A stretch of 64,000 nucleotides of DNA from MFD01213-c1 sp963704405 (lineage in GTDB: Bacteria > Planctomycetota > Phycisphaerae > Tepidisphaerales > Tepidisphaeraceae): contig OY969903.1 in assembly GCA_963704405.1 (NCBI GenBank), forward strand, positions 1,612,001-1,676,000, read 5' to 3'. This document shows positions 1-8,856 of the stretch, in pieces. The translations under genes and the position numbers were made by a program. The notes below the pieces were generated by a model. It was not told where the DNA came from and searched no databases. It saw only the letters and a list, made by a program, of their open reading frames with translations. Each line of letters begins with the position of its first letter. Position 1 is the first letter of the stretch.

Positions 1-2
1 CC

Positions 3-569
3 GGCGGCGTCATGGACAAGCAGATGCGCAAGCGCATGCAGGCCCAATTGCAGGCCAAGATGGCGCTGCAGCAGGGCGGCGTCATGGTCGCCGAGCGAGC
101 GGGCCAACTGGTCACGCTGGAATGGCCGACGCGCGACATCGCCGATTTCGAAACATTGCAGAACAGCAAGATCGACATCTGCAACGGATATCAGGTTCCG
201 TCCGGACTGCTTGATCCCGCCGAGCAGAGCCTGGCGGCCATGACCACGGCCCGGGCGATGCACGCCGAGAACGCCGGCGAGCCGCGATGCAAGCGGCTTG
301 AGGCGGCGCTGAATAAATTTTACGTCAGCCAGTGGGATAAAACCGGCCGGCTGTTTCTGGCCTTCGATTCTCCGCTCCCCGACAACCAGCAGGAATCCCG
401 CGAGGACTCCAAGGTGCTCATCGCCGGACGCGCGATCAAGGTCAACGAGCTTCGCCAGCGCCACAACATGGATCCGCTGGATGGCCCCGAAGGCGAAGAG
501 ATGGTCAAGCCGGGAAACACGAAAGATGAGTCGGCGCCAGAGCCCAATCCGAAGAAGAAACCCAAATGA
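3..569 (+). CDS. Phage portal protein, C-terminal part
   Basis: The frame is open to the left edge, so this is the C-terminal piece of a longer protein. It resembles the C-terminal half of HK97-family portals: an amphipathic stretch asking for a fixed position (LQNSKIDICNGYQVPSGLL) followed by a region on candidate fragment selection and a charged, Pro/Lys-rich tail. Portal proteins form the dodecameric ring at the capsid vertex through which DNA is packaged. The position directly upstream of the prohead protease and capsid genes is the classical HK97 order. The stop overlaps the next start by ATGA. Family identity is inferred from order plus these partial motifs; the full protein cannot be seen. 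Confidence 0.75.
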   Translation, partial: GGVMDKQMRKRMQAQLQAKMALQQGGVMVAERAGQLVTLEWPTRDIADFETLQNSKIDICNGYQVPSGLLDPAEQSLAAMTTARAMHAENAGEPRCKRLEAALNKFYVSQWDKTGRLFLAFDSPLPDNQQESREDSKVLIAGRAIKVNELRQRHNMDPLDGPEGEEMVKPGNTKDESAPEPNPKKKPK

Positions 570-1048
570 TTAAAGTCACTCTCACCTACGGCGGAACGAC
601 CGTCGAGCTGCCCGAGGACGCGGCCAGAAACCTGATCCGCGAAGGCAACGCGCGGATGGCCGGCCATTATTCGGCCGACGAGCACACGGCGATTACCGAA
701 GCGCTCAAGCAGCGGGCCATGCGGCGCGAAGCGCGCGAAACCGTCATCAGCGCCAACGGTGCCATCGTCGCCGCCGGCCCCAACGGAGAGGCCGATTTCA
801 CGGACTCGCGCTACTGGGTTCAGGCGGGCAACGCCGCGCCGGTGATCGTGGTGAACGTTTCCGAGGCCGAGGCTGATACGCATCTGCTGCCAGTGGGAAC
901 GCCCGTGCAGTATGAGCCGAATGGGGAACCTTTCGTGATGCTGGTCAGTACCCAGGGGCTGCCGCTGGCCGTTGAGACAATTGATCCGCCGGCGGAAGAA
1001 GCCGAATCGCCCTCCTCTGATGCCGGCGACGTCCTGGCGGACATCTAA
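566..1048 (+). CDS. Phage protein between portal and protease, unknown function
   Basis: A 160-residue soluble protein whose ATG overlaps the portal stop (ATGA), so the two are translationally coupled. It begins with a beta-strand-like segment (KVTLTYGGTTVELP), has a helical Arg-rich middle (about 45-60) and ends with an acidic tail. There is no signal peptide or membrane segment. I do not recognise a family. A structural or assembly role is inferred from its place between portal and protease. Confidence 0.7.
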   Translation: MIKVTLTYGGTTVELPEDAARNLIREGNARMAGHYSADEHTAITEALKQRAMRREARETVISANGAIVAAGPNGEADFTDSRYWVQAGNAAPVIVVNVSEAEADTHLLPVGTPVQYEPNGEPFVMLVSTQGLPLAVETIDPPAEEAESPSSDAGDVLADI

Positions 1049-1079
1049 GCACCCTTAAACCCAAGAGGCCAACCTCATC

Positions 1080-1991
1080 ATGGAATACCTGAAGAAGAAA
1101 TACGGCACTGTCGTCGAGGGGCCGATGGGTTTACAGATGCCCGAGTCGATCGCGCGGACGATCGAGGCGGCAGCGAAGGGACTGCCCAAGGATTTCACGT
1201 TCCGCCGCTCGGCCAAGGCGGCAGACACGACCGCGGAAGCCGACTCGCGGACCGATATCTCCATCATCACCACCGACACCAAGGACCGCGACGACGAGGT
1301 GCTTTTGCCCGGCGGTGGAGAGTGGGGCGAGTTCAAGAAAAATCCGATCGTCACGTTCGATCACAACTACGGCGAGTTGCCCGCCGGTTCGTGCCTGTGG
1401 CTCAAGTCCAAGGCCAATGCCATCATCGCCAAAACGTTCTACCCGACCAAGCCCGAGGACTGGGGCGACAGTCCGTGGCTGCCGTCGGCCATCCTGCATC
1501 TGTTGCAGCAGGATCCGCCGATCTGCTCGGGCAAGAGTTTGGGGTTCATCCCGACGAATGTGCGCGCCGCCACCAGCGAAGAGAAGTCGCTGCACCCGGA
1601 ATGGAAGGGCGCTCCGATCATCGACAAGTGGATCGGACTCGAATACGCCGTCACGCCGATGCCGTGCAACCCCGACGCCGGGACCATCTCTGTCGCCAAG
1701 AGCGTGGATGTGGATGAGCACGTCATCGAGCTGGTGACCAAATCGTATTCCGCCGTCATCGACCGCCTGAAGAAAAAATCCGCCACCAAGAGTTTTGAAA
1801 ACTTCCGCGGCGCTTCCGAGGACGCGCTGCAGGAGGCGGCGGCGTTCACCGCGGACCGCGTCAACTACATCCTCCTGGATGAATACAAGTACGCCCTGAT
1901 GCGCCGCCTGGACGTCAGCGACGACCAACGAAAAGTCATTGAAAACGCGATCGTGGACACCTTCGACAAGGCATTGGGCCTGGTCGAGTAG
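1080..1991 (+). CDS. HK97-type prohead maturation protease (S78)
   Basis: This 303-residue protein is the capsid maturation serine protease that cleaves scaffold and delta-domain sequences in the prohead. The catalytic pattern of family S78 is visible: His95 in TFDHNYG, Ser153 in GKSLGFIP, and an acidic residue at Glu188 in WIGLEYAVTPMPCNPDA, which matches the conserved 'E-V-(S)-V-P-xP-xNP' block. The gene lies directly upstream of the capsid gene, as in HK97. The C-terminal third (about 215-303) is helical and could be a scaffold-like or self-processed tail. The ATG at 1080 follows an AAGAGG stretch. Identification is strong from motifs plus context. Confidence 0.92.
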   Translation: MEYLKKKYGTVVEGPMGLQMPESIARTIEAAAKGLPKDFTFRRSAKAADTTAEADSRTDISIITTDTKDRDDEVLLPGGGEWGEFKKNPIVTFDHNYGELPAGSCLWLKSKANAIIAKTFYPTKPEDWGDSPWLPSAILHLLQQDPPICSGKSLGFIPTNVRAATSEEKSLHPEWKGAPIIDKWIGLEYAVTPMPCNPDAGTISVAKSVDVDEHVIELVTKSYSAVIDRLKKKSATKSFENFRGASEDALQEAAAFTADRVNYILLDEYKYALMRRLDVSDDQRKVIENAIVDTFDKALGLVE

Positions 1992-2187
1992 CCCACAGTC
2001 ACACCAAACCACGAACCCAGCCGGATAGCCGTCAGCCGAGCGGCGGGCAGTGCCCGCCAGCAGCCGGAGACATGCAGGCCCGATCGGGCCGGAGCGGTCA
2101 GGTTGCCACGCACGGTGGAGACGAGCGCCCGCGAGTGTTCACGTTTCAGAGTCACCCACCCCCAACCCGAAAACAAGGAATCACGCC

Positions 2188-3525
2188 ATGTGGATCAAGC
2201 TCAAGTCGAAGTGGAAGAACAACGAAATCGGCAAGTGCGTGCTCGTGCAGGACGACGTGCAGGCGAAGGCCCTGGTCGACGCCGACATCGGCGAGGAAAC
2301 CAAAGACCCCACCGCCGACATCGTCACCGAGGCCCAGGGAATGCTGGACCTCAAGCTCAAGGACTGGGGCACGGACATCGCCCAGAAAACAATCGACCGC
2401 TATCTCGGCGCCAAGGGCGGCAGGCGGCCCGACATCCATACGCATGACAATGAACTGGACGATCCCAAGCTTGGCTTCAAGAGCGGGCTGGAGTTCTGGC
2501 ATACCTTCGCAATGGCCCAGCGCGGCAAGAACTCGGATGAGCAGGAGGCAGCCAAGAAGCGATTGTTCGGCGACGGCGGCTATGTGAAAAAGATGAGCGC
2601 CCGCGTGAAGGCCACAGGCCAGAACGAGGCGATCGATTCCGAGGGCGGCATCTTCGTCATTCCGGAAATCTCCGCCGACGTGCTGATGGTTTACGCGCAG
2701 CTGGCGCGTATCCGCCGGTTCTGCCGCACGTTCAACATGCAGGGCACCAGCTACAGCATCCGCGCCCGCGTGGACAAGGACCATTCCAAGAGCGTAGCCG
2801 GCGGCATCACCGTCAGCCGAAAGTTCGAAGGCATCCCCGGCGACAAGAGCAAGGCGACCTGGGAAATGATCCAGTTCAAGCCGACGAAGCTCACGGGCTG
2901 GAGCGCGATCACCGACGAAATGATGGAGGACGCGCCGGCCTTCGCCAGCCTGTTCCCCACCATGTTCGGCGAGGCGATGGACAGCCAGGAGGAAAGCGAC
3001 TTCCTCACCGGCACGGGCGGCGGCGAGCCGCTGGGCGCTTTTGCCTCGGGCAACGGCTCGCTCATCACCGTCGCCAAGGAAGCCGGCCAGGCGGCGGCGA
3101 CGCTCAACGTCACCAACGTGCTGAAGATGCGGGCGGCCTGCTACGGCTACAACACCGCCGTATGGGTTGCCAGCCAGGACATCATCCCTCAGCTTGCAAC
3201 CTTCCTGATCGGCACCGTGCCGATCTTCCTGCCCAGCGCCAAGGAAGATGTCGCCGACACCCTGCTCGGCCGTCCGGTGTTCTGGTCGGAGCATTGCCCG
3301 ACGATCGGATCGCAGGGAGACATCCGCCTGTTCAACGGGCGAGAGTACGGCGTGGCCGATCGCGGCGGGCTCAATTCTGCTACGAGCATCCACGTGAAGT
3401 TCCTGGAGGGCGAGAGCGTCCTGAAATTCTGGCGTCGCGGCGACGGACAACCGCTGTGGCGTTCCGCGCTCACGCCGGTCAAGGGCAGCCAGCGCAGCCC
3501 GTTCATTGACCTGCAATCCCGATAA
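2188..3525 (+). CDS. Major capsid protein, HK97 fold
   Basis: The 445-residue product has the layout of HK97 gp5: a charged N-terminal segment likely removed by the protease (about 1-140), then the capsid domain with EGGIFVIPEISADVLMVYAQ, a strand-rich E-loop/P-domain region, and the typical block ITDEMMEDAPAFASLF followed by FLTGTGGGEPLGAF. The frame is open from 2050, but the ATG at 2188 is chosen because AAGGAA precedes it by a proper spacing and the upstream residues look non-coding. It shells the DNA-filled head. A stable hairpin follows the stop. Confidence 0.93.
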   Translation: MWIKLKSKWKNNEIGKCVLVQDDVQAKALVDADIGEETKDPTADIVTEAQGMLDLKLKDWGTDIAQKTIDRYLGAKGGRRPDIHTHDNELDDPKLGFKSGLEFWHTFAMAQRGKNSDEQEAAKKRLFGDGGYVKKMSARVKATGQNEAIDSEGGIFVIPEISADVLMVYAQLARIRRFCRTFNMQGTSYSIRARVDKDHSKSVAGGITVSRKFEGIPGDKSKATWEMIQFKPTKLTGWSAITDEMMEDAPAFASLFPTMFGEAMDSQEESDFLTGTGGGEPLGAFASGNGSLITVAKEAGQAAATLNVTNVLKMRAACYGYNTAVWVASQDIIPQLATFLIGTVPIFLPSAKEDVADTLLGRPVFWSEHCPTIGSQGDIRLFNGREYGVADRGGLNSATSIHVKFLEGESVLKFWRRGDGQPLWRSALTPVKGSQRSPFIDLQSR

Positions 3526-3542
3526 TCAGTCCGATCGTGACC

Positions 3543-3579
3543 GCTGGGGCCGCGAGGCTGTCACGGCCCCGGCCCCAGC
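3543..3579 (+). terminator. GC-rich hairpin after capsid gene
   Basis: A perfect 10-base-pair inverted repeat (GCTGGGGCCG at 3543 with CGGCCCCAGC at 3570-3579) and a 17-base loop lie 18 bases after the capsid stop. There is no T-tract, so it may attenuate transcription or protect the capsid mRNA 3' end rather than end transcription fully. Confidence 0.5.
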
Positions 3580-3661
3580 CGTCCGGTCGCCCGCTTGACT
3601 GATTGAGCAGTTATCCACCTGACATAGCAAAACCATCAACGCCATTTAGAAAGGCACAGCC

Positions 3662-4144
3662 ATGTACGGCACTCCCCTCGAACATTTTGAAGTGCTGATT
3701 CCGTTTTATCAGCTCAACGTCAACGCCACCGACAGCGCGACGGCCGGCGGCGGCACCGCCGCACAGAACCACTGGACGCCGATGATTAACAGCCAGGCCC
3801 TTGGCGCGAAGATCATCTATGACGTCCGCGACACCGGCTACCTGAGCCAGATCGTGGTGCAGCAGGCGCAGGACGCCGTCGGCACGGGACTCAAGACGGT
3901 CAAGAGCTTCACGCTCACCGCCGCGCAGATCGCCGCAGCGGGCAACACGATTTCGGTCAACGTGCAGGCTGCCGAACTGGATAGCCTGAACGACTTCAAC
4001 TACGTCCGGATCAAGCTGATTCAGACGGGCGGCACCGCTACGAATAAGTTCACGCTTGTTTACCTCAAGGGGTTCGCCCGGTTCATCAAGAAATACTGGG
4101 ACACCTACACCCTGCGCCTGCCGCAGGATCAGGCCCAGGACTGA
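3662..4144 (+). CDS. Head-module structural protein, unknown family
   Basis: A 160-residue protein with a start preceded by AGAAAGG (3648-3654). It is rich in Thr, Ala, Asn and alternating hydrophobic residues, suggesting a beta-sandwich, with a middle segment (ALGAKIIYDVRDTGYLSQIV) and a C-terminal KKYWDTYTLRLPQ. There is no signal peptide. Its place right after the capsid gene suggests a head decoration protein or a minor head protein. The family is not recognised. Confidence 0.65.
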   Translation: MYGTPLEHFEVLIPFYQLNVNATDSATAGGGTAAQNHWTPMINSQALGAKIIYDVRDTGYLSQIVVQQAQDAVGTGLKTVKSFTLTAAQIAAAGNTISVNVQAAELDSLNDFNYVRIKLIQTGGTATNKFTLVYLKGFARFIKKYWDTYTLRLPQDQAQD

Positions 4145-4251
4145 TTCTCGCCGCCGGCGCGGCAGGAGGGGTCGCGCCGGCGGATTTATGGCTGGCGGCC
4201 AATGGTTTCCCCTCATCCAAAAGCAGCGGGCGTGCTGCGCTGGTAACACTT

Positions 4252-7200
4252 ATGAAACGATCCCTCCTGAATTGCTGGCCGCTGATCCTGCTGTACGCGC
4301 TGCTCGGCGCGTTTGTCGTCGGGTTGGCGGGCGCGTGTCATAGCGAGAGGCCGGCGGTGGTTACGCCTGCGGCCAGCGTTCCGGCGATTGCCGCGGCAAC
4401 ACCTCCGGTGCGGGCGGCGACAATGCCGGTGGTTGTGCCTGTGGTGATTGCCACTCCGGCGACAGCTCCGACTGTTGTGCCGGTCAAGACTCCACCGACA
4501 ACGGCGACGACATCGCCCGCGACGGCTCCGGTCACTCCGGTCGCAATCCCGACTTCGTCGCTCGAGTTTTTTGTATCGCCCGCTGCGGGCAATGATGCAG
4601 CGCCAGGCAATAAGGCATTCCCGCTGAACACGATTTCCGAGGCGTTTCAAAGGTTGGCCGGCAAAACCGGCAGCGTGGAATTGCTGGCCGGCACGTATCA
4701 TCTGGCGGCGACGATCGCGATTCCCGACAATGTTTCGCTCGATGCGGCGGACGGCGTGGGAACGGTCGTGGTGACGGGTGACAATCGGCTGGCGACGCTG
4801 CTCAAAGCCGGGCGGAATTCGCACATTACGCGCATCAGTTTTCAGCACGCCAATCCCGCGACGTTGCAGGCGGGGGTCGAAGCGGCATCAGGCGCGGTGT
4901 TCGAGGATGATGATTTCAGTTCCAGCGCCGAGTCGGGGCTGAACATTTACAAGTCCGACGGAGTGATCGTGCGGCGGTGCACGGCGCGGAGCAACGGGCG
5001 CGAGGGGATCAAATCCGGGCTGGCGACGAACCTGCTGCTCGAAGACTGCACGATCGAACATAACAACGCGGCGAATTTCTCCGCCGGCGGCGAGGCCGGC
5101 GGCGGGAAGCACGCGAAGGGGAACAGCATCATCGTTCGGCGATGCACGTACCGGGCCAATAATGGGATCGGGCTCTGGTTTGACATCGACAATAAAAATA
5201 TCACCGTGGATGGCTGCACTTTTGAAGATCAGCAGTATACCGCGGCGGCGGTGGCGACTGACCCCAAAGCCGACCCGCAGCATTACATGGGCATCGGGTT
5301 GATGGTGGAGATTTCACCGGGGCCAGCGACGGTGAAAAATTGTACATTTGCGCGGAATTATTGTGCCGTGCAGATCGGCGAGAGTTCGAATATCTCGATC
5401 ACCGGCTGCACGATCTCCGGGCCGCGGGAATATATCGACCTGCGCGAGCTTCCGGGGCGGACGTATGAGGCGGGTTTGCCGGCTTCGGTTGGCAATATCA
5501 CCCTCGCCGGCAACCAATGGCTCAATGGGTCGTTTCTTTCCACGTCGGTCGCCGGCGGAGAATTTGCGGCTCGCGGGATTCGCGGCTCGGGCAATGTCAT
5601 CACCGGATCACCGGCGGGATACATCGGGGCGGGCAAGCCGGCGATCGCGACGGCGGCAGCGTTGCAGAAGCTCACCGGCGTCGGCGTGACGGCGGGGGTG
5701 GTATCACCAGCGGCATCGCCAGTACCAGTAACACAACCGACCCCTGCGCCAACGAGCAAGCCAACGACAGTACCAGCCCCGGCGTCGGCGTCAGGGCAGG
5801 ACGATGGCGGCTGGACCGTCCCACCGGTTGCACTGCACACTTATTACATCGACGGAAGCAATGGCGACGATCGCGCGGCAGGAACACAGGCCGCGCCCTG
5901 GAAAACAACCGCACCGGCACTGCGGGAAATCGTGCCTGGTGATGCGATCCTGTTCCACACGGGATCGACCAACGCGCCGTTCTCGGGATGGCTTTCAACT
6001 TCCGGTATTCACGTCGGGGCGTATGGGCCGTTAACCGCCAGTCCAGACAGCAGGCCGATCATCCAATGCGCCAATGGGGCCGTGGGTGTGCATCTCAGCG
6101 GAGCGAATCACTGCCTGCTCACCGATCTTCGGTTCGTCGGCGACAACAGCGCGACGGGAGCGCCGACGAAAGGCATCATCGTCGGCGGCGATGGCAACCG
6201 CATTGAAGGGTGTGCGATCACCGGATTTTTTCAGGGACTGGTTGTCACGGCTGGCGATGGCACGATCGCTTACCGATGCAATATTTCGCACAACTACAAA
6301 ATCGCCGGCAACGGGCACGCGGTGGGGGTTTACTACTTCGGCGACAACACGCACACGCAGTTGGTCCAGTGCGTCATCGATGGCAATGGCTGGGACGGCA
6401 AGAACCCGGCCACCGCGGATGAGTTCCAGCATGGGGTTTACGGCAATGACGGAGGCGCGACGACCGCGCATCCGCTGAACCCCGCGGACCTGATTGGATC
6501 GATCGTCGCCAACAATGGGGGCAACGGATACATGGGCCGCGCCGGCGGCACGCTCGATAATGACCTGTTTATCGACAACGGCATTCACGGCCAGAACGGA
6601 ATGACCGGCGGGGCGACCGGCGAAATCAAAAACTGCGTCGTTACCGGCGCGCCTGATGCGCCTGCCCGAGATCAGCAGCGGGGCGATGGGCTGTTCCTGG
6701 ACTCGCTCAACGGCTCGATGCACGACAACCTGGTGCTGCACTCGCGCGGGGCGGCGGGTTCGGCGCTGGGGATTGCCAGCGTGGCGCAGAATCTTCTGGA
6801 TATGGGGACTGGCACGGCGAGTATTTACGGCAACAAGGTCATCGACTGGTCGGGCGTGGGCATCGCGTTTCAGGACAAGCGGGCGGCGGTGGATTTTCGT
6901 GACAACGCGATCGCGATCAACCGGACGCCGGGGAATTTCAACTTCGCGGCGAACTACCGGGTTGCGCCTTCGGCGATCCATGCGGCGCGCAACAGCTATT
7001 CGGCGGATGGGCAGTTTCGGATTAACTCCGGTCCGATTTTCACGCCGGTGCAGTGGATGGGCCTGATCGGAGAGACTGGGGGGAGCGCCGCGGCGGCAAC
7101 CGATTCGCCGGTGTCGATTGAGGCTTACGCGGCATCCGTGGGAGTGGCGGGGGCGCAAGCATTTCTGGCTCGCGCGGAAGCGAATTGCCGGGCGAACTGG

Positions 7201-7281
7201 GATGCGCGGTTCACGGCGCTGAAGGCCAACGATTATTTTCGAAACGGGGTTGCGGGGGCGGCTACGCAACCGAGTCATTGA
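4252..7281 (+). CDS. Giant beta-helix lipoprotein inside the head module
   Basis: The 1,009-residue product starts with a lipoprotein signal: basic MKR, a hydrophobic stretch to about 27 and a lipobox LAGAC with Cys29. A Pro/Thr/Ala linker (about 33-105) follows. Two right-handed parallel beta-helix blocks then appear, about 107-430 and 535-900, with repeated short turns such as IVRRCT, LLEDCT, VKNCT and ITGCT. A second Pro/Thr/Ala linker joins them, and each block opens with the same signature (FFVSPAAGNDAAPG and YYIDGSNGDDRAAG). Such folds are pectate-lyase-like, polysaccharide-binding or cleaving. A lipid-anchored envelope protein is not a virion component, so this is probably a lysogenic-conversion gene or cargo. 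No catalytic residues can be assigned by eye. Confidence 0.8.
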   Translation: MKRSLLNCWPLILLYALLGAFVVGLAGACHSERPAVVTPAASVPAIAAATPPVRAATMPVVVPVVIATPATAPTVVPVKTPPTTATTSPATAPVTPVAIPTSSLEFFVSPAAGNDAAPGNKAFPLNTISEAFQRLAGKTGSVELLAGTYHLAATIAIPDNVSLDAADGVGTVVVTGDNRLATLLKAGRNSHITRISFQHANPATLQAGVEAASGAVFEDDDFSSSAESGLNIYKSDGVIVRRCTARSNGREGIKSGLATNLLLEDCTIEHNNAANFSAGGEAGGGKHAKGNSIIVRRCTYRANNGIGLWFDIDNKNITVDGCTFEDQQYTAAAVATDPKADPQHYMGIGLMVEISPGPATVKNCTFARNYCAVQIGESSNISITGCTISGPREYIDLRELPGRTYEAGLPASVGNITLAGNQWLNGSFLSTSVAGGEFAARGIRGSGNVITGSPAGYIGAGKPAIATAAALQKLTGVGVTAGVVSPAASPVPVTQPTPAPTSKPTTVPAPASASGQDDGGWTVPPVALHTYYIDGSNGDDRAAGTQAAPWKTTAPALREIVPGDAILFHTGSTNAPFSGWLSTSGIHVGAYGPLTASPDSRPIIQCANGAVGVHLSGANHCLLTDLRFVGDNSATGAPTKGIIVGGDGNRIEGCAITGFFQGLVVTAGDGTIAYRCNISHNYKIAGNGHAVGVYYFGDNTHTQLVQCVIDGNGWDGKNPATADEFQHGVYGNDGGATTAHPLNPADLIGSIVANNGGNGYMGRAGGTLDNDLFIDNGIHGQNGMTGGATGEIKNCVVTGAPDAPARDQQRGDGLFLDSLNGSMHDNLVLHSRGAAGSALGIASVAQNLLDMGTGTASIYGNKVIDWSGVGIAFQDKRAAVDFRDNAIAINRTPGNFNFAANYRVAPSAIHAARNSYSADGQFRINSGPIFTPVQWMGLIGETGGSAAAATDSPVSIEAYAASVGVAGAQAFLARAEANCRANWDARFTALKANDYFRNGVAGAATQPSH

Positions 7282-7302
7282 AACGAAACAGAGGACACTA
7301 AT

Positions 7303-7593
7303 ATGCCACTCGTATCAAGCACGCCCATCGCGATCCCGGATGGGCCGGACAGTGTGATGGTTTCCCTGACCGCCGCGTCGAAGTTTGTGGCGACGGGGGT
7401 TTCGACCTCGGCGTCGATGAGCGTCACCCACTATAAGCAGGCGGACGGGCAGGAGCCGATCCAGATCGGCAAACAAAAGACGGTGAGTTTTCCCGAGGTG
7501 GAGAAATCGGCGGCGACGGATGCGGACTTGGCGACGTGTTTTGGTGAGATCGAGGCGGCGCTTCAGAAGTATATCGCGGCCAAGGGACTTTAA
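7303..7593 (+). CDS. Small phage protein, unknown function
   Basis: A 96-residue protein with no signal peptide. It has a strand-rich first half (VMVSLTAASKFVATGVSTSASMSVT) and an amphipathic C-terminal helix ending in LQKYIAAKGL. AGAGGA precedes the start. It is followed after only two bases by the next gene. The family is not recognised; a structural role is only suggested by position. Confidence 0.6.
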   Translation: MPLVSSTPIAIPDGPDSVMVSLTAASKFVATGVSTSASMSVTHYKQADGQEPIQIGKQKTVSFPEVEKSAATDADLATCFGEIEAALQKYIAAKGL

Positions 7594-7595
7594 TC

Positions 7596-8345
7596 ATGGC
7601 AGTCATCACCTGGGCCAATCCGCTGACGCCGAAGTACAAGGATGATCCGACGGCATGGATCGGCGGCGTTGCGCCGGGCGTCAACGACATTGCGAAGTTT
7701 GGGCCGGGCACGCTGAATATCATGCAGGCCACGAACGGCACGACTGTAAGCTGGGGCGGTGTCGATGCGACCGAGGCGACCGATACGCTGGACATCTATC
7801 GTGCTGCCGATGGTCAATCGGGATGGACGTCGGAAGTGTTGATCTTCGGAGGCAGTCTGCTGATGGGTTCCGGCCCGTCGTCCCCTGCGCAGAACTGGAA
7901 TGGCGATGCGGGCGGTGCTGCTCAGTCCATTCTTTGGAACACCAGTGTCGGCCGGTACAATGGCGTCGGATCGACCACAAACAATACAACGCTCAACACT
8001 GGATGCTCATGGTTTGACGCGCAGTTTGGCGGCACAACCATCATCCAGACCGATTCGTCTTTGTTTTACAGCAGTGGGGATTTTGTTGGGCCGGTCATTT
8101 TCAACTCCGGCGGTCGCCTCGATTGTAATGGCAATGCTCCTCTTACATTTGAGGATCAAATCCTGCTCAACGCGCCTCTGACCATCGACCTCTACAACAA
8201 CAACTCGGCGGGATTCTTTTTGTTAAGCAATTTCCGGCCGGTGGTGGGCGCGGCGGGCGGGAAGCTGATTTTGGATTTCGGGCCGGGCGGGAAGATGGAG
8301 TTTCCGTCGAACCCTCCCAAGCCCCTCCGCACACGATCCCTATAG
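7596..8345 (+). CDS. Beta-rich structural protein, unknown family
   Basis: A 249-residue protein rich in Gly, Asn, Thr and Ser, with rung-like repeats of short hydrophobic strands separated by GG or NN turns, resembling autotransporter or beta-helix repeats. There is no signal peptide. The last ten residues (NPPKPLRTRSL) are of different character, so a small frame error near 8,310 is possible. A virion surface or decoration role is inferred; the family is not recognised. Confidence 0.55.
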   Translation: MAVITWANPLTPKYKDDPTAWIGGVAPGVNDIAKFGPGTLNIMQATNGTTVSWGGVDATEATDTLDIYRAADGQSGWTSEVLIFGGSLLMGSGPSSPAQNWNGDAGGAAQSILWNTSVGRYNGVGSTTNNTTLNTGCSWFDAQFGGTTIIQTDSSLFYSSGDFVGPVIFNSGGRLDCNGNAPLTFEDQILLNAPLTIDLYNNNSAGFFLLSNFRPVVGAAGGKLILDFGPGGKMEFPSNPPKPLRTRSL

Positions 8346-8354
8346 AGAATCAAC

Positions 8355-8855
8355 ATGATCCTACGCACGGCACGTCACTGTCTGACCAAACTCTTCGCCG
8401 CCAACATCGCCACCAGCGCGGCGATCACGTCGCCCGTGCCCACGATCACCGAACCTGTGGGCGACGGCATCATCGACCTGCGATCGATCGAGACGGCGAA
8501 CAACATCGTCGAGCTTCTGTTCCACGGCACCGGAGCGAGCACCCAGACGGCCACCGCCCGGATCACCGCATGGCGCAGCCTGGGCAATCTGTGGATTCCC
8601 AAGCCGCTGCTCATCCTGAATCTGGCGCTGGGCCCGCAAGCCGGGGTCGCCGCCCAGGGCGTGCTCAATACCGAATTCTTCGTCAGCACGATCACGGCGC
8701 TGACGGCGTTCACCACCGCCTCGGAAATCATCAACCCCGACACCGACGGCACCGTGGGCGCGGTGTTCGTGGACCCCAAGGGCGCGGATAAAATCCAGGT
8801 GCAGCTTACGCGGGGCACCTGCGCCAGCATCAATGGGCTGTGGGCCTCGCTGTAA
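8355..8855 (+). CDS. Structural protein upstream of connector, unknown family
   Basis: A 166-residue protein rich in Ala, Thr and Ile with a beta-like pattern, including EPVGDGIIDLRSIETANNIV and a C-terminal KIQVQLTRGTCASINGLWAS. It has a general resemblance in size and style to the product at 3662-4144, but the similarity is too weak to claim paralogy by eye. It is placed directly upstream of the head-tail connector, one base from it. A head protein is inferred. Confidence 0.55.
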   Translation: MILRTARHCLTKLFAANIATSAAITSPVPTITEPVGDGIIDLRSIETANNIVELLFHGTGASTQTATARITAWRSLGNLWIPKPLLILNLALGPQAGVAAQGVLNTEFFVSTITALTAFTTASEIINPDTDGTVGAVFVDPKGADKIQVQLTRGTCASINGLWASL

Positions 8856-8856
8856 A

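Noticed and set aside
2152..3516. 454-residue minus-strand open frame opposite the capsid gene
   Set aside because: A shadow of the GC-rich capsid gene: Arg/His/Ala-rich, no motif, no ribosome site, while the plus frame is a clear HK97 capsid.
6031..7278. 415-residue minus-strand frame opposite the beta-helix lipoprotein
   Set aside because: Arg-rich composition with no domain; the opposing frame has a signal peptide and repeats.
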